Assembly (NCBI RefSeq): GCF_000719975.1
Contig: NZ_JOIJ01000009.1
Location: 62,001-126,000, forward strand
Length of the DNA stretch: 64,000 bases
DNA from: Prauserella rugosa
Lineage (GTDB): Bacteria > Actinomycetota > Actinomycetes > Mycobacteriales > Pseudonocardiaceae
Direction of reading: 5' to 3'
The position numbers and the translations under genes are program-made. This document shows, one piece after another, positions 56,644 through 64,000 of the stretch. Within the stretch, counting starts at the first letter, position 1. Every line of letters starts with the position of its first letter. Below the pieces are notes generated by a model. That model saw nothing but the letters and a program-made list of their open reading frames with translations, had not been told where the DNA came from and did not search any database.

Positions 56644-57804
56644 TCAGTCGCGGGAACGTCCGCGGCTGAGCGTGATCGACAGGGGAGCCGCGGCGACGAG
56701 GGCTGCGGCCGGCAGCGCGAAGCCGAGCAGCGCGTCGGCGTGGTACGGCGCCGTGAACACGGCGGGCGCGGCCGCCATGCCCAGGAACCGCAGTGCCTGC
56801 ACCACCGAGATCGCACCGCCACGTCCGGGCCCGGTGTCCGACAGCACGGTCGTGTTCACCGCGACGAGGACGAGTTGCCCGCAGATCCCGGCTGCGGCCC
56901 ACGCGGCGATGGCGATCGGCATCGCCGTCGCCCCGCCGATGAGCACGAGCAGCCCCGCCCCGGCCAGCAGTCCCACGAGCGCCGTCGTCCGCCCGCCGAA
57001 CCGGTCGGTGGCCGCGCCTGCCGCGCGGGCGCACAGGAAACCTGCGGCGCCGAAGCCGGTCAGCACGAGCCCGCGCGCACCGGAACCCAGGTCGAACGCG
57101 TCCTCGAACCGGAACGCCACCAGGAACGACAGTCCGGCCAGGCACGCCCATCCGACGAGCGCGACGAGACCGGGCACGAGCACGTCGCGGCGCCAGGGGT
57201 CGCGCAGTCGCCCCGCCGCGGGGGTGGACCCACCGTTGTCGGCAGGCAGTGGCCACACCGCCAGCAGCGCGCCCACCACGGCGATCCCGACGAACGCCCA
57301 CCGCCACGACGCCTCGCCCGCGAGCCCGCCGACCAGCGGCGCGGACGTCTGCCCGACGGCCTGCATCGCCCCGAACATGCCCAGCGCCCTGCCCAGGCGT
57401 TCCGGCGGGGTCATGGCGGCCAGCCGTGCCATCAGCAGGGGAGTGGTGAACGCGTTGGCGCAGCCCTGCAGTGCGCGGCCGGTCTGGAACAGCCAGAACC
57501 ACGGCGCCACCACCGCCAGGACGCTCACCACGGCGTAGGCGACGTAGGCGATCCGGATCGTCCGCGCCGGACCCCAGCGTTCGCCGAGCGTGCCCGACAC
57601 GAGCATGAGCGCCGCGAACGGCAGGAGATACGCGGTCAGCGAGGACGCGGCCGCGGACGCGGGCACGGCGAAGCTCTCCCCGATCTCGGGCAGGATCGCG
57701 GCGACGACACCGCCGCCGAACGGACCGAGCAGTGCCCCGAGATACAGGCCTGCGCGCGGCAGCCGCGACCCGGCCGCTGAGCCGGTCTCCGCGGGCCCGC
57801 TCAC
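56644..57804 (-). CDS. MFS transporter, drug-efflux type
   Basis: 386 residues from GTG 57804. Twelve helices; loop 2-3 motif A reads SGTLGERWGPARTIRI, and ALQGCANAFTTPLLMARLAAMTPPERLGRALGMFGAMQAVGQTSAPLVGGLAG is the DHA1-type motif region. It overlaps the stop of the PAC2 gene by 4 bases on the same strand, implying co-expression. Substrate unknown. Confidence 0.87.
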   Translation of the reverse strand: MSGPAETGSAAGSRLPRAGLYLGALLGPFGGGVVAAILPEIGESFAVPASAAASSLTAYLLPFAALMLVSGTLGERWGPARTIRIAYVAYAVVSVLAVVAPWFWLFQTGRALQGCANAFTTPLLMARLAAMTPPERLGRALGMFGAMQAVGQTSAPLVGGLAGEASWRWAFVGIAVVGALLAVWPLPADNGGSTPAAGRLRDPWRRDVLVPGLVALVGWACLAGLSFLVAFRFEDAFDLGSGARGLVLTGFGAAGFLCARAAGAATDRFGGRTTALVGLLAGAGLLVLIGGATAMPIAIAAWAAAGICGQLVLVAVNTTVLSDTGPGRGGAISVVQALRFLGMAAAPAVFTAPYHADALLGFALPAAALVAAAPLSITLSRGRSRD

Positions 57805-58691
57805 CGGCCCGTCGAACCGGGTCCGTCGGGCCTGCGCCTGCGCAGGTACCGCTCGAACTCGGCGGCGATCTTCTCGCCGCTGGCCTCGTCGAGATTGATC
57901 TCCGCGTCGCCCCGTTCCTCCAGTGAACGGACGTAGTCGGCGATGTCCTCGTCCTCGTCGGCCATCTCGCTGACCGTCTTCTGCCACTCCTCGGCCTGCT
58001 CGGGCAGCGAGCCGAGCGGGATGCCGATGTCGAGGATGTCCTCGAGCTTGTTGAGCAGCGCGATGGTCGCCTTCGGGGACGGCGGCTGGGAGACGTAGTG
58101 CGGCACGACCGCCCACACCGACACCGCGGGGACCCCTTCCTGGACGCACATGTCCTGGAACACGCCGACGATGCCGGTCGGGCCCTGATACCGCTCGCGT
58201 TCGAGGCCGAAGCGCTTCGCCGCCTCGGAATCGTAGGCCGTTCCGGTCACGGGCACCGGCCGGGTGTGGGCGGTGTCACCCAGCAGCGCGCCGAGGGTCA
58301 CGACGGTCTCCACGCCGAGCTGTTCCACGTGTTCGAGCAGCTCGGCGCAGAACTGGCGCCAGCGCATGTTCGGTTCGGGACCCTGCACGAGCACGATGTC
58401 CCGGTCGGCCGCAGCCGGGCGGCACACCGACAGCCGCGTCGTCGGCCATTCGACGCGACGCGTCACGCCGTCGACCATCCGCACTGTGGGTCTGCTCACC
58501 TGGAAGTCGTAGTAGTCGTCCGGTTCCAGCTCGGCCAGCGGGGTCGCGTCCCAGTTGAGCTGCAGATGTTCGAGGGCCGTGCTGGCCGCGTCGCCTGCGT
58601 CGTTCCAACCTTCGAAGGCCACGAGCATGACGGGGCCGGGCCGCTGCCGGCCCGTGTCCGCGTCGGTCAAGTCGTTGAAGGGCGTGCTCAC
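57801..58691 (-). CDS. PAC2-family protein (Rv2125-like)
   Basis: 296 residues. PAC2 domain: VMLVAFEGWNDAGDAASTALEHLQLNWD, VVTLGALLGDTAHTRPVPVTGTA, SVWAVVPHYVSQPPSPKATIALLNKLEDILDIGIPLGSLPEQA. Related to the proteasome assembly chaperone 2 fold; the bacterial role is poorly known. Order PAC2-HAD-hisE-hisG resembles the Rv2125-Rv2121c region. Confidence 0.9.
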   Translation of the reverse strand: MSTPFNDLTDADTGRQRPGPVMLVAFEGWNDAGDAASTALEHLQLNWDATPLAELEPDDYYDFQVSRPTVRMVDGVTRRVEWPTTRLSVCRPAAADRDIVLVQGPEPNMRWRQFCAELLEHVEQLGVETVVTLGALLGDTAHTRPVPVTGTAYDSEAAKRFGLERERYQGPTGIVGVFQDMCVQEGVPAVSVWAVVPHYVSQPPSPKATIALLNKLEDILDIGIPLGSLPEQAEEWQKTVSEMADEDEDIADYVRSLEERGDAEINLDEASGEKIAAEFERYLRRRRPDGPGSTGR

Positions 58692-58789
58692 CCGCCCAGC
58701 CTACGTCTCGACGCACGGTGCCTCCGCCACCGTAGGCTTGACGTGCGCCGGCCCCACCGTGCGCGAGAGTGCGACCCGAGGAGATGCTC

Positions 58790-59485
58790 GTGACCGAACC
58801 GTCCGCCGTGCCCGGATCGGGTGGCCCCGCCGCCGTGCTGTGGGACATGGACGGCACCCTGGTGGACTCCGAGAAGCTGTGGGACATCGTCCTCGCCGAG
58901 GGCGCCCAGCGGTTGGGTGGTGAACTCACCACGCAGCAGCGGATCTCGCTCGTCGGATCCAACATGGCCTCGACGTCCCGGCGGCTGCTGGAGTTCGCGG
59001 GCAGGGACGTCACCGACGACGCGGCCGACGAGATCGCCCGGTGGATGCGGGGCAGGACCGCCGAGCTCTTCTCCGACGCACTGCCGTGGCGCCCCGGTGC
59101 CAGGGAGGCGCTCGAGTCACTGCGTGCCGCAGGCGTGCCGTGTGCGCTGGTCACTTCCACCGAACGCGGTCTGACCGAGCTCGCGCTCAACACGATCGGC
59201 CGGGAGTTCTTCGCCGTCACGGTGTGCGGTGACGAGGTCGACGGCCGCAACAAGCCCGAGCCCGAGCCGTACCTGCGCGCGGCCCGTCTGCTGGGCCTGC
59301 AGCCCGCGGACTGCGTCGCGGTCGAGGACTCGCCGGTCGGCGCCGCGTCGGCCGAGGCAGCCGGGTGCACGGTGGTGGTCGTCGAGGCGGACGTGCCGGT
59401 GGCCCAGGGGGCCGGGCGCATCTTCCGCTCCTCGTTGGTGGGAGTCGACGCCGCCGAATTCGGCCGCATCCACGCGTCGCGGTGA
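58790..59485 (+). CDS. HAD-superfamily hydrolase (beta-phosphoglucomutase-like)
   Basis: 231 residues from GTG 58790, six bases after GAGGAG; a GTG at 58769 and ATG at 58784 are other starts. HAD motifs: WDMDGTLVDSE (nucleophile and acid Asp), VTSTERG, KPEPEPYLRAARLLG and VEDSPVGAASAEAAGC. A phosphatase or phosphomutase acting on a small phosphoester; substrate unknown. Shortly before hisE, possibly the same transcript. Confidence 0.88.
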   Translation: MTEPSAVPGSGGPAAVLWDMDGTLVDSEKLWDIVLAEGAQRLGGELTTQQRISLVGSNMASTSRRLLEFAGRDVTDDAADEIARWMRGRTAELFSDALPWRPGAREALESLRAAGVPCALVTSTERGLTELALNTIGREFFAVTVCGDEVDGRNKPEPEPYLRAARLLGLQPADCVAVEDSPVGAASAEAAGCTVVVVEADVPVAQGAGRIFRSSLVGVDAAEFGRIHASR

Positions 59486-59548
59486 GCTGCGACATCACGA
59501 GTCGGGTCGCTCGTCGGAGTGCGGCACGCGGATGACAGGATTCTGCCC

Positions 59549-59812
59549 GTGAAGACCTTCGACGAGCTGTACGCCGAGCTGACCGAACGTGCCCGCACCC
59601 GCCCCGCGGAATCGGGCACCGTGGCCGCGTTGGACGCCGGGGTGCATGCCCAGGGCAAGAAGGTGCTGGAAGAGGCGGGCGAGGTGTGGATCGCCGCCGA
59701 GCACGAGTCCGACGAGCGACTGGCCGAGGAGATCTCCCAGCTGCTCTACCGGATTCAGGTGCTGATGATCGGCCGGGGCGTGTCGATGGACGACGTCTAC
59801 CGGTACCTGTGA
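59549..59812 (+). CDS. hisE: Phosphoribosyl-ATP pyrophosphatase HisE
   Basis: 87 residues from GTG 59549 ([15 protein letters not shown]). The MazG-like [38 protein letters not shown] helices with the metal-binding Glu/Asp are complete. Second step of histidine synthesis. 17 bases before hisG. Confidence 0.95.
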   Translation: MKTFDELYAELTERARTRPAESGTVAALDAGVHAQGKKVLEEAGEVWIAAEHESDERLAEEISQLLYRIQVLMIGRGVSMDDVYRYL

Positions 59813-59829
59813 GTGAGAGAGGACGTCAG

Positions 59830-60675
59830 ATGCTGCGTGTCGCGGTACCGAACAAGGGTGCGCTGGCCGGACCCGCGTCGGAGATGCTCGGGGAAGCGGG
59901 CTACCGCAAGCGACATGAGCAGCGCGACCTGACCGTGCTCGACCCGGTGAACGAGGTCGAGTTCTTCTTCCTGCGCCCCAAGGACATCCCGATCTACGTC
60001 GGCTCGGGCGAACTGGACCTGGGCATCACCGGCCGGGACTTGGCGCTCGACTCGGGCGCCCCGGTGCAGGAGAAGCTCGCACTCGGCTTCGGCGGGTCGA
60101 CGTTCCGGTACGCCGCCCCCGCGGGGCGCGAATGGACCGTCGCCGACCTGCACGGCAAGCGGCTCGCCACGTCGTACCCGCGCCTGGTGCGGGACGATCT
60201 GGCCCGCCAGGGCGTCGAGGCGGAGGTCATCCGGCTCGACGGGGCGGTCGAGATCTCCGTGCAGCTCGGGGTCGCCGACGCGATCGCCGACGTCGTGGGG
60301 TCGGGGCGGACCTTGCGGCAGCACGAACTCGTCGCGTTCGGTGATCCGATCTGCGTGTCGGAGGCCGTGCTCATCGAGCACACGGGCAACGGCAAGACCC
60401 CCGCGGTCGAACAGCTCACCGCCCGGCTGCAGGGCGTCGTGTTCGCCCAGCACTACATGATGCTCGACTACGACTGCCCGCGGGCGCTGCTCGAGCAGGC
60501 CTCGGCGATCACGCCCGGTCTCGAGTCGCCGACCGTGGCGCCGTTGGCCGACCCGGACTGGGTCGCCGTGCGGGCCATGGTGTCGCGCAAGGCGGTCAAC
60601 GCCGTGATGGACGAGCTGGCCGCCGTGGGGGCGAAGGCCATCCTGGCCTCCGACATCCGTTCCTGCCGGCTCTGA
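59830..60675 (+). CDS. hisG: ATP phosphoribosyltransferase HisG (long form)
   Basis: 281 residues from ATG 59830. Starts [24 protein letters not shown]; phosphoribosyl pyrophosphate loop in [19 protein letters not shown]-terminal regulatory domain ([31 protein letters not shown]) that binds histidine. First step of histidine synthesis. Followed by a terminator. Confidence 0.96.
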   Translation: MLRVAVPNKGALAGPASEMLGEAGYRKRHEQRDLTVLDPVNEVEFFFLRPKDIPIYVGSGELDLGITGRDLALDSGAPVQEKLALGFGGSTFRYAAPAGREWTVADLHGKRLATSYPRLVRDDLARQGVEAEVIRLDGAVEISVQLGVADAIADVVGSGRTLRQHELVAFGDPICVSEAVLIEHTGNGKTPAVEQLTARLQGVVFAQHYMMLDYDCPRALLEQASAITPGLESPTVAPLADPDWVAVRAMVSRKAVNAVMDELAAVGAKAILASDIRSCRL

Positions 60676-60704
60676 CCGGACGCCGCTACGGGCACCACGG
60701 ACAC

Positions 60705-60742
60705 CACAGTGGCCCGGCTCCCACGGGGGCCGGGCCACTGTG
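60705..60742. terminator. Terminator hairpin after hisG
   Basis: Perfect 13-bp arms at 60705-60717 and 60730-60742, between convergent hisG and the ParA-like gene. Confidence 0.8.
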
Positions 60743-60785
60743 TGTCTCGGGCTCTCTTTCCCTCGGGTTCACCGAGGCCGCCGGT

Positions 60786-61715
60786 CTACTGCTCGCGAGT
60801 GCGCTTCGGCAGCAGGTCGTAGAGCTTCTTGCGGGCGCCGTTGTCGTTGGCGTTGCGGGTGTGGGCGACGTCGGTGATGAAATCGCCGAAGTCGAAGTCC
60901 TGCTCGGACGCCTGGGGCATCGGTGGTGCGCTTCCCGGCGATTCGTCGAGCGCCCGTGCGATCTCACGGAACGCCGCCGCGTGCGTGGTCTCCGGGGCGA
61001 ACGTCGTCACCGGCATGCCGCGCGCGGCCGCCTCGTTCATCACCACGCCGAGCGGCACGTGCGGCAGCACCGGGATGCCGAACTGCTCGAGCTCCCGCAG
61101 CGCGGTCACGGCGTATCCGGAGATCGGCCTGCGGTACAGACCGGGAACCAGGCCGTAGTAGGAGATCGGCGGGCGCTCGACCATCGTCTCGAGGTGCGAG
61201 ATCTGTTCCTGCATGAGCCGCAACGCGCGGATGCTCGTGCGGTCGGGCTGCACCGGGACCAGCACGCCGCTCGTGGCGACGAGCGCGTTGTTGGTCAGCA
61301 CGTCGAGCGCGGGCGGGCAGTCGATGATCACGTGGTCGTAGTTGGCGAACTGGATCACCCGCGCCAGCTGCCACCCGGGGACCCGGAACTGGTCGAGCCT
61401 GCGGATCAGGTCGAACATGCCCGGTGAGGTGGGGATGACGTCGAAGGCGCCGCCCCTGCCCACGTTGCTGCGGGGGTGGGGGACGACGAGCTCCTCGACC
61501 GGCCCGCGCCACGTCTTCGTGAGCGCCTTGGCCAGGCTGGGCTGGTCGGCCGGGGTCTCGGGCAGTCCCAGCATCTCCGTCGTCGCGTGACCCTGCGGGT
61601 CGAGGTCGATGAGCAGAACTCGCCGACCCCGCTCCGCGAGCGCGGCGGCGGCGCCGACACTGAGCGCGGTCTTGCCGACCCCGCCTTTCTGGTTGACCAC
61701 CGAGGTGATCTGCAC
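60786..61715 (-). CDS. ParA/MinD-family ATPase, orphan
   Basis: 309 residues. Deviant Walker A KGGVGKT (residues 10-16), LLIDLDPQGHAT and HVIIDCPPALDVLTNNAL are complete; MPVTTFAPETTHAAAFREIA follows. No ParB partner lies beside it and the gene is far from any oriC marker in view, so it is not the chromosomal ParA; such orphans position other cargoes. C-terminal tail (about 40 residues, Asp/Arg-rich) may bind the partner. Confidence 0.88.
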   Translation of the reverse strand: MQITSVVNQKGGVGKTALSVGAAAALAERGRRVLLIDLDPQGHATTEMLGLPETPADQPSLAKALTKTWRGPVEELVVPHPRSNVGRGGAFDVIPTSPGMFDLIRRLDQFRVPGWQLARVIQFANYDHVIIDCPPALDVLTNNALVATSGVLVPVQPDRTSIRALRLMQEQISHLETMVERPPISYYGLVPGLYRRPISGYAVTALRELEQFGIPVLPHVPLGVVMNEAAARGMPVTTFAPETTHAAAFREIARALDESPGSAPPMPQASEQDFDFGDFITDVAHTRNANDNGARKKLYDLLPKRTREQ

Positions 61716-61822
61716 TGTGCGCCGCTCCTGATCTCGATTGCTGGCAGCAGGTTAGTCGATCAGTGCGCTCCGGCGGTGGTGTTCGCCGCTCGGCGCGCCG
61801 GTCGATCGTGCCACGGCCGGCC

Positions 61823-62650
61823 TCAGCGCTCGCGGACCAGCAGCGCCTGCGTGCCGCCGCCCACCTGCCCGCGGATGTCGTGCAGCGTGCTGCGGGCGGT
61901 GCCGACGCCGTTCGGGCCGAGAACCGTGCGCGCGGCCAGCCCGATCCACTCGCCCTCGGGCGGGCGGTGGGCGTGGACGGTCAGCTCCGAGTTGATGAAC
62001 CACCACCGGGTCATGTCCAGTTCGTTGGAGGCGCCGTTGCCGGAGTCGGCCACCGCCAGGAGGCGCTGCATCGGCGTCGGCTCCTCGCCCGCCACGAGCG
62101 GGACGCGCTGCCGCGCCCAGACCGTCGCCGGGCCCGGTTCGCGCACCGCACCGTCGACGGCGCGCCATTCCATCGCCGAGAGGTAGCCGTCGTGCCAGCT
62201 CTCCGGCCACTGCACCGGCGGGCACTCGTCGGGCGATGTGAGCGGCCCGGCTTCGCCGGTGCGGACCGCTGCCGTGTCGGAGGTGGCGATCCGCCACGCC
62301 GAGGCCGAGGCCACGACCCTCGCCTGCGCGCCCTCCCCGGACGTGAGCCGCGCGGTGACGAGCTCGACCGACCGTCCAGGGCGGGCCAGCTGCGACGTGA
62401 GCGTCAGTGCGGTCAGCGGCGCGGGCCCGTGGATCTCGACGGTGACGCGGGCGAGCACCATGCCCCGGTCGGCGGGGACCTGTTCCAGACCACGGACGAG
62501 CAGCGCCGACGGCGGGCCGAAGTGCTGCGCCTCCGGTGTCCACGGGCCCACGGTGTGCACGGTCGGGGTGAACACACCGCCGCCGTGGGGGAGGTAGAAG
62601 GCGCCCGGGGATTCGGCTCCGTCGGTCATGGATGCGGCTCCGTTGCTCAT
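61823..62650 (-). CDS. Acyl-CoA thioesterase (double-hotdog, TesB-like)
   Basis: 275 residues from ATG 62650 (or ATG 62629). The two hotdog halves are recognisable: GPPSALLVRGLEQVPADRGMVLARVTVEIHGPAPL and TPMQRLLAVADSGNGASNELDMTRWWFINSELTVHAHRPPEGEWIGLAART. Hydrolyses acyl-CoA; chain length unknown. Confidence 0.85.
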   Translation of the reverse strand: MSNGAASMTDGAESPGAFYLPHGGGVFTPTVHTVGPWTPEAQHFGPPSALLVRGLEQVPADRGMVLARVTVEIHGPAPLTALTLTSQLARPGRSVELVTARLTSGEGAQARVVASASAWRIATSDTAAVRTGEAGPLTSPDECPPVQWPESWHDGYLSAMEWRAVDGAVREPGPATVWARQRVPLVAGEEPTPMQRLLAVADSGNGASNELDMTRWWFINSELTVHAHRPPEGEWIGLAARTVLGPNGVGTARSTLHDIRGQVGGGTQALLVRER

Positions 62651-62708
62651 CGGTTCGGCGTGGGGCGGGTGGCGGCCACGCGGTCCGCCCGCGGTCGTGG
62701 CCGGTGCG

Positions 62709-63710
62709 TCAGTCCGCTCTGTCGAGTGCGGATTCCTCACCGGCGTCCGGCTCGGGCCAGCCGGGATACTCCGGAGGTGTGCCGCCGAACGAAGGGCATA
62801 GCGCCTGATGTGCGCACCAGTCGCACAGCTTGCTCGGATTGGGGCGAAAGTCGCCCGTCTTGCCCGCCTTCAGGATCGCCGACCAGATCGCTTCGAGGGT
62901 GCGTTCGAAGCGGGCCAGCTCGGCCTCGTCGGGGGTGTAGGCCAATGCCTGCCCGTCGCGCAGGTACATCAGCTTGAGCTGCCGCGGCACGACGCCGCGC
63001 GTGCGCCAGAGCACGACGGCGTAGAACTTCATCTGGAACATCGCCTTGGCCTCGCCGATCGCCCTCGGCGCGGCCCCGGTCTTGTAGTCCACGACGCGGA
63101 TCTCGCCGGTCGGTGCCACGTCGAGGCGGTCGACGTAGCCGCGGAGCAGGACTCCGGAACTGAGTTCGGTCTCGACGTGCAGTTCGCACGCCTCCGGTTC
63201 GAGCCGGTTGGGGTCCTCGAGTTCGAAGTAGGCGTCGAGGAGTTTCTGCGCGCCCTCGAGCCATCCGGCCGGGGTGGGTGCCGAGCCGGCCCCGCCGTTG
63301 GCGTCGCCGGCGCCGGATGCGGTCTCCTCGTCGTCGAACAGGGCCGTCCACTCGGGACTGTCGGCGGCCAGTTCCTCCCACGTCGGTGCCAGCAGCGCGC
63401 GGGCGCGTTCGGGGCTGCGTTCGCCGCGGGGCAGGGCGAACAGGCGCTCCAGTACCGAGTGCACGAGCGTGCCGCGGACCTGTGCCTGGGTCGGGGGTTC
63501 GGGAAGACGGTCGACGGCGCGGAACCGGTAGAGCAGCGGACATTGTTTGAAGTCGCCGGCGCGGGACGGCGACAGCGCGGGCCTCCTGCGCGGTCGCGCT
63601 GCGTCGCCGGCCGGATCGGTCGCGGCTGCGGTCGAAGTCGCGGCCGAAGTCGCGGTCGAAGTCGCGGTCGAAGTATTGGTCGGGGTCTCGATCGGCGTGC
63701 TGTCGGTCAT
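62709..63710 (-). CDS. RecB-family PD-(D/E)XK nuclease with Fe-S cysteines
   Basis: 333 residues. ALSPSRAGDFKQCPLLYRFRAVDRLPEPPTQAQVRGTLVHSVLERLF at the start, catalytic RVVDYKTG (D-x-K), and Cys residues in FKQCP plus the C-terminal LCDWCAHQALCP, the four-Cys set of the AddB/Cas4-type [4Fe-4S] nucleases. Close to Rv2119. The first 37 residues are Thr/Ala-rich with 12-bp DNA repeats. Probably a DNA-repair nuclease; no CRISPR or add genes are near. Confidence 0.9.
   Translation of the reverse strand: MTDSTPIETPTNTSTATSTATSAATSTAAATDPAGDAARPRRRPALSPSRAGDFKQCPLLYRFRAVDRLPEPPTQAQVRGTLVHSVLERLFALPRGERSPERARALLAPTWEELAADSPEWTALFDDEETASGAGDANGGAGSAPTPAGWLEGAQKLLDAYFELEDPNRLEPEACELHVETELSSGVLLRGYVDRLDVAPTGEIRVVDYKTGAAPRAIGEAKAMFQMKFYAVVLWRTRGVVPRQLKLMYLRDGQALAYTPDEAELARFERTLEAIWSAILKAGKTGDFRPNPSKLCDWCAHQALCPSFGGTPPEYPGWPEPDAGEESALDRAD
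63628..63675 (-). repeat. 12-bp tandem repeat at the N-terminus of the RecB-type gene
   Basis: Four in-frame 12-bp copies (gcggtcgaagtc, + strand, one or two variants) encode the TSTATSTATSAATSTA stretch. Confidence 0.85.
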
Positions 63711-63878
63711 GCGTGCCCTCGCCTCATGCCCGGAACCCTAACGAGGACCCCCGACGTTTCCGATCACACCGCCCCGGGGCGGCGAGGGAGTCCCGGAAGG
63801 GGGATGTCACCGGTCACGGTGTGGACACGGCGCACGTCGGTAACGGGGCTCGTACATGCCGCGTTCTACCCTCGCCTG

Positions 63879-64000
63879 GTGAACACGACGAGCAGGTCCC
63901 GGCGCGGGGCCGTCACCGAGGGCGGGCTGCTGCTGTTCCGCGTCGACGGTGTGCCGGTGCTGCTCTCGCCGTCGTGGTGGATCGGCTCGCTGCTGATCGT
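63879..64000 (+). CDS. Site-2 protease family membrane metalloprotease, N-terminal fragment
   Basis: GTG 63879 opens a frame running off the right edge after 40 codons. The visible start EGGLLLFRVDGVPVLLSPSWW followed by a membrane helix is typical of actinobacterial M50 site-2 proteases, which often lie next to the RecB-type gene. The HEXXH motif is outside the window. Confidence 0.65.
   Translation, partial: MNTTSRSRRGAVTEGGLLLFRVDGVPVLLSPSWWIGSLLI

Noticed and set aside
62709..63710. RecB/Cas4-type nuclease as part of a CRISPR or defence island
   Set aside because: Cysteine motif is shared with Cas4, but length, sequence and neighbours match the chromosomal Rv2119-type gene; no cas or defence genes are around.

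Overview
The window is a gene-dense, very GC-rich stretch (GTG/TTG starts, ATGA stop-start overlaps, strong GC bias at third codon positions) of actinobacterial chromosome. Mycothiol (MshC) and ergothioneine (EgtA-D) synthesis, F420-type oxidoreductases, GarA and several blocks that match the gene order of Mycobacterium tuberculosis point to Actinomycetia. The InhA homologue has a short substrate loop, which suggests a family without mycobacterial mycolates; a Pseudonocardiales/Pseudonocardiaceae-type organism is the best guess, genus not resolved. I see no rRNA, tRNA, insertion sequence, prophage or CRISPR array; this looks like core chromosome with local rearrangements.

Layout. 1-4441: end of a meta-cleavage (steroid/aromatic) lower pathway (acetaldehyde dehydrogenase HsaG/BphJ type, 4-hydroxy-2-oxoacid aldolase HsaF/BphI type), a TetR repressor divergent from an MpaB-type oxygenase over two palindromes, and an LLM flavin oxidoreductase. 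4573-5925: sugar-type MFS carrier. 6025-8710: zinc-starvation ribosome locus, with mrf-rpmE2 divergent from rpmB2-rpmG2-(25-codon ORF)-rpsN2-rpsR2 around a single Zur-like box. 8785-13566: ankyrin protein, CobA/CysG, crotonase, acyl-CoA ligase, small unknown protein. 13625-18883: block like Rv1822-Rv1830 (PgsA-type, GcvH, GarA, MerR, DUF151, MerR) with an extra TetR gene. 19093-23828: repeat-bearing membrane protein, a protein usually called 3-methyladenine glycosylase, two CNNM/CBS transporters. 24080-24658: AcnR-like repressor. 24875-29597: egtABCD. 29674-32133: deazaflavin nitroreductase, GNAT, and a TetR-quinone reductase pair. 32276-47932: block like Rv1475c-Rv1486c (acn, ripA, moxR-DUF58-VWA, fabG1-inhA, ferrochelatase, Rv1486c-like), with a MobA-like gene and a TrmL gene placed in it. 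48017-52118: second AAA+/VWA pair (Rv0958-Rv0959 type) and a DinB/MDMPI protein. 52193-54473: cytochrome P450 divergent from a TetR gene, separated by eight 13-bp tandem repeats and a near-perfect 28-bp palindrome. 54484-60675: mshC, phosphoesterase, MFS, PAC2, HAD, hisE, hisG. 60786-64000: ParA-like ATPase, acyl-CoA thioesterase, RecB-type nuclease, start of a site-2 protease.

How the parts work together: central metabolism and its control (aconitase/AcnR, GarA), redox buffering (two low-molecular-weight thiols), fatty-acid elongation (FabG1/InhA), haem and sirohaem chemistry, and envelope maintenance (RipA-like hydrolase, MoxR/VWA). The most unusual signals are regulatory or repetitive: a recurrent 16-bp AT-rich motif in two convergent intergenic regions, AcnR-like sites at both acnR and acn although the genes are 7.6 kb apart, a Lys in place of the first phospho-acceptor Thr of GarA, a coupled micro-ORF in the zinc-independent ribosomal operon, and many in-frame short tandem repeats at protein termini. 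No gap between genes exceeds about 300 bases.
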